A program made the translations under genes and the position numbers. Shown one piece after another: positions 59,901 through 64,000 of a DNA stretch of 64,000 bases. The notes below the pieces were generated by a model that was not told where the DNA came from, searched no databases, and saw nothing but the letters and a program-made list of their open reading frames with translations. Numbering within the stretch: position 1 is the stretch's first letter; each line of letters starts with the position of its first letter. Origin of the DNA: Aldrovandia affinis (taxonomy: Eukaryota > Chordata > Actinopteri > Notacanthiformes > Halosauridae); NCBI GenBank assembly GCA_029706075.1, contig JAINUG010000208.1, forward strand, positions 992,001 through 1,056,000, given 5' to 3'.

Positions 59901-61150
59901 CTGCACTCACACAGTAACAAAAGCTGTGAGAGATTGCTAGAAAGGGTACAGGCCACAAGTGTTTGGCAAGACTACCAGTATTTATATCAGTATAAAAGTA
60001 TAATAACATCTGAAAGGCCACTGGACAAGGGAATTGAAGTCCTTCCTAATCACAAATGCATTTTTATTCAGTCTATTTAGCTTTTTTCCCCAAACAGTTC
60101 TGACAACAAAGACATTTACAACTGCTGATATATAGTGTAATTTTGTATTCCATTCTTGGTGATAGAATGTGTAAATGAAAAAAATGTGCAGTTTCATTGT
60201 TTAAATGGAATGCTAAAGTCACACACATAAGTGTTTACAAAAGGTTTACCATGCCTATTTCTCTGGTGACACCTTCTCCATATCTAATGTTTGAGCAGGC
60301 CATCTGCAATACAGGGTACAAAGGGGGAAATTAAAAAGCAGGTACATAAAATCAATAATATAGAAAAATTGATGAATGTCATTTAAACATATTTATACCA
60401 AATACCTCAAATGCGTAGTCTGTTGCTCTGCCACAAGACGCATGTCCTGAACCTAGCTAACACATTGATCAATAATAAACAATAAAAACAATAGCTTTAC
60501 AACAAATGCGATTCCCTGTTTTCAAGGTCAAATAATGTGTAATATGAGTTGTGAACATATTGGCATACTGTAATCTACAGTGTAGGCCACTGTACCTTGA
60601 TGATACGTTTGGGAATGGGCAGGACAGCTACACCTGAAATCACAAAATGAGAGTTCAAGTTCCATATTCACATGGTGACGTGACCATGAAAGAAACTGAA
60701 CGACAAAGGTCACTGCTCCATGCAACGAATTCGGTACATAGACCGTAAGATATTGCTGATATTGCTAAACGCTGTGACATATTGCGTAACCAGTAGAGTG
60801 ACTGATTATATACATATAGCTTTTTTGCAAAATCTCCAAAATTGACTCCGATTTGTCTGTGACTTAATCGATTTGCACGGTTCTTCTAACCTTGATATAT
60901 GCGCGTTTAAGTCGCTCTGAATAAGAGCGTCTGCTAACTGGCTAATTCTTAAAATGTTGCAAAACATTGCTAGTAAAAGCAATCACTGAAAAAACAACAC
61001 ACAAGAACGCTTCGTTTACAGCGTCTAACATTATAGTAATTATATCACATTACTTGCAAAAACGTTGATTGGATTTGACAAGCTTCTACCGACTTACGTA
61101 GCTTTTTCAAGTTGTCTGAGCAACTGTACAACCCTTGTGCGTCCTGCCAT
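53953..61150 (-). CDS. adhfe1: Hydroxyacid-oxoacid transhydrogenase ADHFE1, complete, 14 coding exons
   Basis: Mitochondrial iron-type alcohol dehydrogenase that oxidises 4-hydroxybutyrate to succinate semialdehyde while reducing 2-oxoglutarate to D-2-hydroxyglutarate. Exons in transcript order: 61150-61098, 60633-60596, 60452-60406, 60303-60250, 59900-59746, 59123-58927, 58506-58429, 57774-57669, 56848-56696, 55907-55809, 55676-55598, 55080-54984, 54659-54502, 54036-53953. Phases agree; total 1398 nt, 465 aa (human 467). A basic, Leu/Arg-rich first 17 residues fit a mitochondrial targeting peptide. The NAD-binding GGGS is at 136-139. Family metal-ligand positions are present as Asp240, His244 (FDVLCHALE), His328 (HGMSYP) and His355 (VPHGLS). 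The last intron has a GC donor. Introns hold a LINE fragment, SINEs and MITEs. Confidence 0.97.
55130..55450. mobile_element. SINE-like repeat, CCCAATTTGGA family
   Basis: GAGCGCAGACAAGCACATGCCCTCCTCC, GATTGACCAGAGGGGGTTGGTGGTG, ACAGCCAATTGTGTGCTG and GGGGCTGTCGGTCAAAGCC are family blocks in order. In an ADHFE1 intron. Confidence 0.5.
57060..57220 (+). mobile_element. LINE reverse-transcriptase fragment (CR1/L2-like)
   Basis: The translation reads [13 protein letters not shown], then [15 protein letters not shown], the catalytic-motif region of the same LINE type as the one at 18990-19810. Here the FADD box is kept, while the downstream part is lost. Antisense within an ADHFE1 intron. Confidence 0.75.
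57290..57585 (-). mobile_element. SINE-like repeat, CCCAATTTGGA family
   Basis: Minus-oriented copy ending CATTCCAAATTGGGAGAAAAAC on the plus strand. It contains GGCAGCATGTAATTGGCC, the complement of the CAGCCAATT..GTGC block. It abuts the LINE fragment just before it. Confidence 0.5.
59196..59398. mobile_element. hAT-type foldback MITE (203 bp)
   Basis: CAGGGGTGTCAAACTCATTC and its exact complement at the right end belong to arms of about 65 bases that pair almost perfectly: GTGGGCCGAGTGTATGCAGG and TTTTGTTGCAACCAGTGCA recur inverted. The 8-bp flanks CTGTAGGA and CTCTAGGA differ by one base, as expected for a hAT target duplication. Non-coding, in an ADHFE1 intron. Confidence 0.85.
59405..59560. 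mobile_element. MITE copy (GTGGTCCTGG family)
   Basis: GGCCAACTGTGGTCCTGG, GTTACTTAATTAATCAATCA and CTGGTTTCTTGAATCTATGA match, in order, the MITE at 63003-63215. It starts within ten bases of the foldback element before it. Confidence 0.5.
59635..59722 (-). mobile_element. tRNA-derived SINE head
   Basis: On the minus strand GTGCCATGGCAGTTATTAAG precedes GGGGTTCGAAGC, a good B box, at tRNA-like spacing. In an ADHFE1 intron, same strand as the gene. Confidence 0.5.
60900..60960 (+). mobile_element. L2/SINE 3' tail
   Basis: AAGTCGCTCTGAATAAGAGC followed by GTCTGCTAACTGG matches the 3' tail of the L2-like LINE at 25160-25215 with few changes. Lies in ADHFE1 intron 1. Confidence 0.65.
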
Positions 61151-62201
61151 TTCATAAACTTCGTCAACTTGTACTGTGTTTGCTCTGCAACCGCAAAATG
61201 TGGGCATGTGGTTCTACGTGACTTCCACAGACCACAGCGCCTGCCCACAAAGTGAACACACCCCTTTAATTTTGTTTTTCATGCGTGTTGCAAAATACGA
61301 TCTTGGCCTGCTTTGAGAGATTCTTCGCTATTTTTAAGAATCTCATGCAAGGAGTTGTGGAACATTGAGTTACATGGTGTCAGTGAGAGTGTGTGGAGGT
61401 ATTCATAGATATTGTCACAGGGTCAATGGCTAGTGAACGAACAAAAATATTGCTCAGGGGACACATTTTTTTATTTTTATAACCCCATGTTCTAATCAGC
61501 AGCATACACCAGAGAGTAGGGAGTCTAGGGAAGCAAGCCCGAAACCCCCAGCATGCCCGCTACTGAGAAAAGAGTATGAAAACAATATTTTTCTTAATTG
61601 ATATATTTATCAATGGAAAGATTCATAATTTATATGTACACATTGGCTATTAGCCTTGTACACAGCTGGAGCAATTCCTCAGCAATTCCTTGCTCAGTAA
61701 CCCAGAGAACTGAACCGGTAACTACTAATATGCCTGGTAATTTCATGTCCTTGTAAATTTCCATGGCCTTTTCAACCTACTGGGAAAAAAGTGTAACACA
61801 AGACTGAATCCGAGCATCAGTTTTATTGACATGAAAAACATACAATGAACACAAAGTAATGCACTTAGAACTACATGAGCAGACCTGATACTTTTTTAAA
61901 CCGAGTTGTGCGGATAAATCACAAGTTGAATACGCATTGTATACAACACAGTACAGTACAGTAAATTGTATTTTTGTTGTTACATTTGCTTCACAGTGCA
62001 TAGTATAAATTGGACAAAACTTAATTGAGAGCACGGGGCTAACTTAGGTGTGCGGGCACTCTCTCTCTGATCTCGAAGTCAAATTTGAGATCAAATTCTT
62101 TATTTTTTATAATTTTGCAAAGAGATACAATGAAATAACAATTGGCTTCCGGTTCTTTCCACATTTCCAGCTGATTTCACTAGAGGGAGCTCTTGAACTT
62201 C
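61151..62201. other. 5' flank of ADHFE1
   Basis: The ADHFE1 promoter should lie within the first few hundred bases upstream of 61150. No TATA box is evident on the minus strand. No other gene recognised. Confidence 0.4.
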
Positions 62202-62936
62202 TGTCATGATAGTCTATACGGTTTTCTGCTTTGTTTTCTATCTCGTTTACTTCCTTCTTTCTTTCTTTCTATCTGTACATATTAGTTATGTGTATATAGT
62301 ACTAACCAACTAATCTACTAACGTTAGGGATTTTGATTACGTTACTAACATTTACTAATTACTAATGATCTTGCGTTTCTCTCCTATCAATTTGTCTGCA
62401 CGCGTTTTCTATCTATGCGCTCCTCCCCTACGAACTGTGCACGTGTCTACCTGCTCTTCTAGGTCGTTTATTTTCATTGTGTCTATGTGCTTCCCAGTCT
62501 GTGTCTTTGGTCTCCCCTTGTTATTGTATTAGTGATCCTTATCGTTTTCACCTGTGTTCTTGCCCTTTTCCCCTCCCAGTCACACCTGATTCCTATTGTG
62601 TTATCTTCCCCGTTTGTATTTATGTTCCTTGTTTGCACTCATTGTCAGAACGTTGATCAATATTCACTATGCCGATTGTTAGTAAGCCAGAGTTTGTTGT
62701 GCTTTCCGAGACACCCCTTCTGTTTGATTCCTTATTTTTGCCTTCCGATTTTGTTTGCTTATCTGCTTATTTGGTTTTGATCTTTGGACTGCTTTTTGAC
62801 TACTCTTTTTGGATTCTGTTTTTGTACTTTATCTAACTCTGACTACCGGCTTTGAATTTTGTTTGATCAATAAACGTTCCTTCCCTGCCTTATCCTGGTC
62901 TGCGTCTGCGTCTGAGTCCCTGTTCGGTCCCTCACA
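62202..62936 (+). mobile_element. Probable solo LTR (Ty3/gypsy type)
   Basis: It starts TGTCATGA and ends CCCTCACA. The body is T/C-rich and it carries AATAAA (62869-62874) about 65 bases before the 3' end, followed by repeated CTGCGTCTG words. The architecture matches the minus-strand LTR of the element at 40537-46178, although the sequence differs. No target duplication is evident, so the limits are provisional. Confidence 0.5.
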
Positions 62937-63002
62937 GAGAATCTGTGGCCATTATGGGCATTTATGTGGGAAACCCTGAAAAGTGTTGCTGTATAGGTGT
63001 GG

Positions 63003-63215
63003 GGCAGGGGTGGTCAACCCTGGTCCTGGAGAACCACAGGGTCTGCTGTTTTTTATTTTCACTTCAAAATCAGCAACCAATTTAGACCTCAGAAACCAGG
63101 TGATGCGAATTAATTGATTAATTAAAGCAGTTGATTAAACAGTTAAATGCTGAGTAACAACGCAAACCAGCAGACCCTGTGGTTCTCTGGGACCAGGGTT
63201 GTGCCCACTCTAGTT
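63003..63215. mobile_element. Foldback MITE (GGTCCTGGAGAACCAC family)
   Basis: CAGGGGTGGTCAACCCTGGT and CCTGGAGAACCACAGGGTCT at the left pair with AGACCCTGTGGTTCTCTGG and ACCAGGGTTG at the right. Related shorter copies occur at 20962-21110, about 38630-38770 and 59405-59560. The right terminus is diverged. Confidence 0.7.
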
Positions 63216-63389
63216 TGGGGTATGCCTTGCCAACCCATAACTTGGCAGATGAAATGCCTGCCATCTCAATACATGGAAACTCAAAAGCATGTCAAATACA
63301 TGATCTGTTTGCACACCAGCATTATATGAAGTCGCAGATTCAATCTAACCAATGATACATAAGTCTTAACTTTAGATTTCACAACATTT

Positions 63390-63545
63390 TCTACTCTCCT
63401 CTGACATGCTTCGCCATTATCACTGCCGGCCACAGGGCTACGGCAGCAAACTACAAGGGAGGGGATTGAACTAAGTACAGCGGGAGTAATTGGCTACCAA
63501 ATTGGGAGAAAAACGGGGTAAAATCAGAAAATTAATTTCTAAAAA
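63390..63545 (-). mobile_element. SINE-like repeat, CCCAATTTGGA family
   Basis: Minus-oriented fragment ending GGCTACCAAATTGGGAGAAAAAC on the plus strand, with the GCCGGCCACAGGGCTACGGCAGC block before it. Confidence 0.45.
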
Positions 63546-64000
63546 TAAAAATGCTAAAATCCTTTCTGATTGACTAATTTACTAAGCCCATTGCAGTTAG
63601 ATAAAATCACACCATGGGTGAATCTTGGCCATATTTCTTACATTTAGATTATTTCTGGTTTAATATGATCACATTAAACTAAAGATTGAGAAATAAAATA
63701 AGAAAATCAAAGCTTTAAAAAAGACTTCTTATAAAAACAAGTTATTTACTACATATCTTTGCTGTGATTGGCTCATCATGTTATGCCGATGCCACAAGGA
63801 ATGACAGAAGTGAAAAAGAAAACCATCAATTATCATACCCCAACCTGTCAATCTTAAAGGGCTATCAAACATGCCACTAACATGATAAATATCAGGATGG
63901 ACAGCTAGCTCAAAGATTTAATTCACAGCATCAAGACACCAACCCTTAAAATCGTTGTTTGACCTGGCATATTGAATCATGACACTCAGTGGATTGAAGA

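Overview
The window is vertebrate nuclear DNA, almost certainly from a ray-finned (teleost) fish. Genes are split into many short exons with GT-AG introns. The introns are full of fish-type transposons: hAT, Tc1/mariner, THAP-bearing and L2/CR1/Rex-like elements, tRNA-derived SINEs and a chromodomain Ty3/gypsy element. The encoded proteins are close to their human counterparts. I cannot name the species.

Layout. 1-4.2 kb: repeat-rich flank with a dead Tc1 transposase and no gene I recognise. 4.26-9.83 kb, plus strand: complete COPS5 (CSN5/JAB1), 8 coding exons, 334 aa. 9.84-12.5 kb: short convergent intergenic stretch including the probable SGK3 3' UTR. 12.5-34.9 kb, minus strand: complete SGK3, 16 coding exons, 486 aa, with a probable untranslated first exon near 34.75 kb. 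37.1-38.4 kb, minus: two exons of an SH3-domain gene resembling the SH3 of AHI1/jouberin. 40.5-46.2 kb: full-length Ty3/gypsy chromovirus-type element on the minus strand, with equal-length LTRs that matched wherever compared. 47.4-47.9 kb, minus: first coding exon, and a candidate second, of a vexin (VXN/C8orf46)-like gene with a TATA box. 49.4-51.0 kb: Rex/CR1-like LINE with a long open reverse transcriptase frame. 53.95-61.15 kb, minus: complete ADHFE1, 14 coding exons, 465 aa, with one GC-AG intron. 62.2-62.9 kb: probable solo LTR.

The order and relative orientation ADHFE1-VXN-[gap]-SGK3 and convergent COPS5 match human 8q13 as I know it. MYBL1, VCPIP1 and the genes between SGK3 and COPS5 in human are not seen. 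The AHI1-like SH3 exons sit where MYBL1 would be expected. Because AHI1 neighbours MYB, and SGK1 lies nearby, on human 6q23, these exons may be a remnant of an AHI1 ohnolog.

The genes do not form one pathway. COPS5 is the deneddylase of the COP9 signalosome. SGK3 is a PI3P-binding endosomal AGC kinase. ADHFE1 is a mitochondrial hydroxyacid-oxoacid transhydrogenase. I found no CRISPR array, operon or prokaryotic system.
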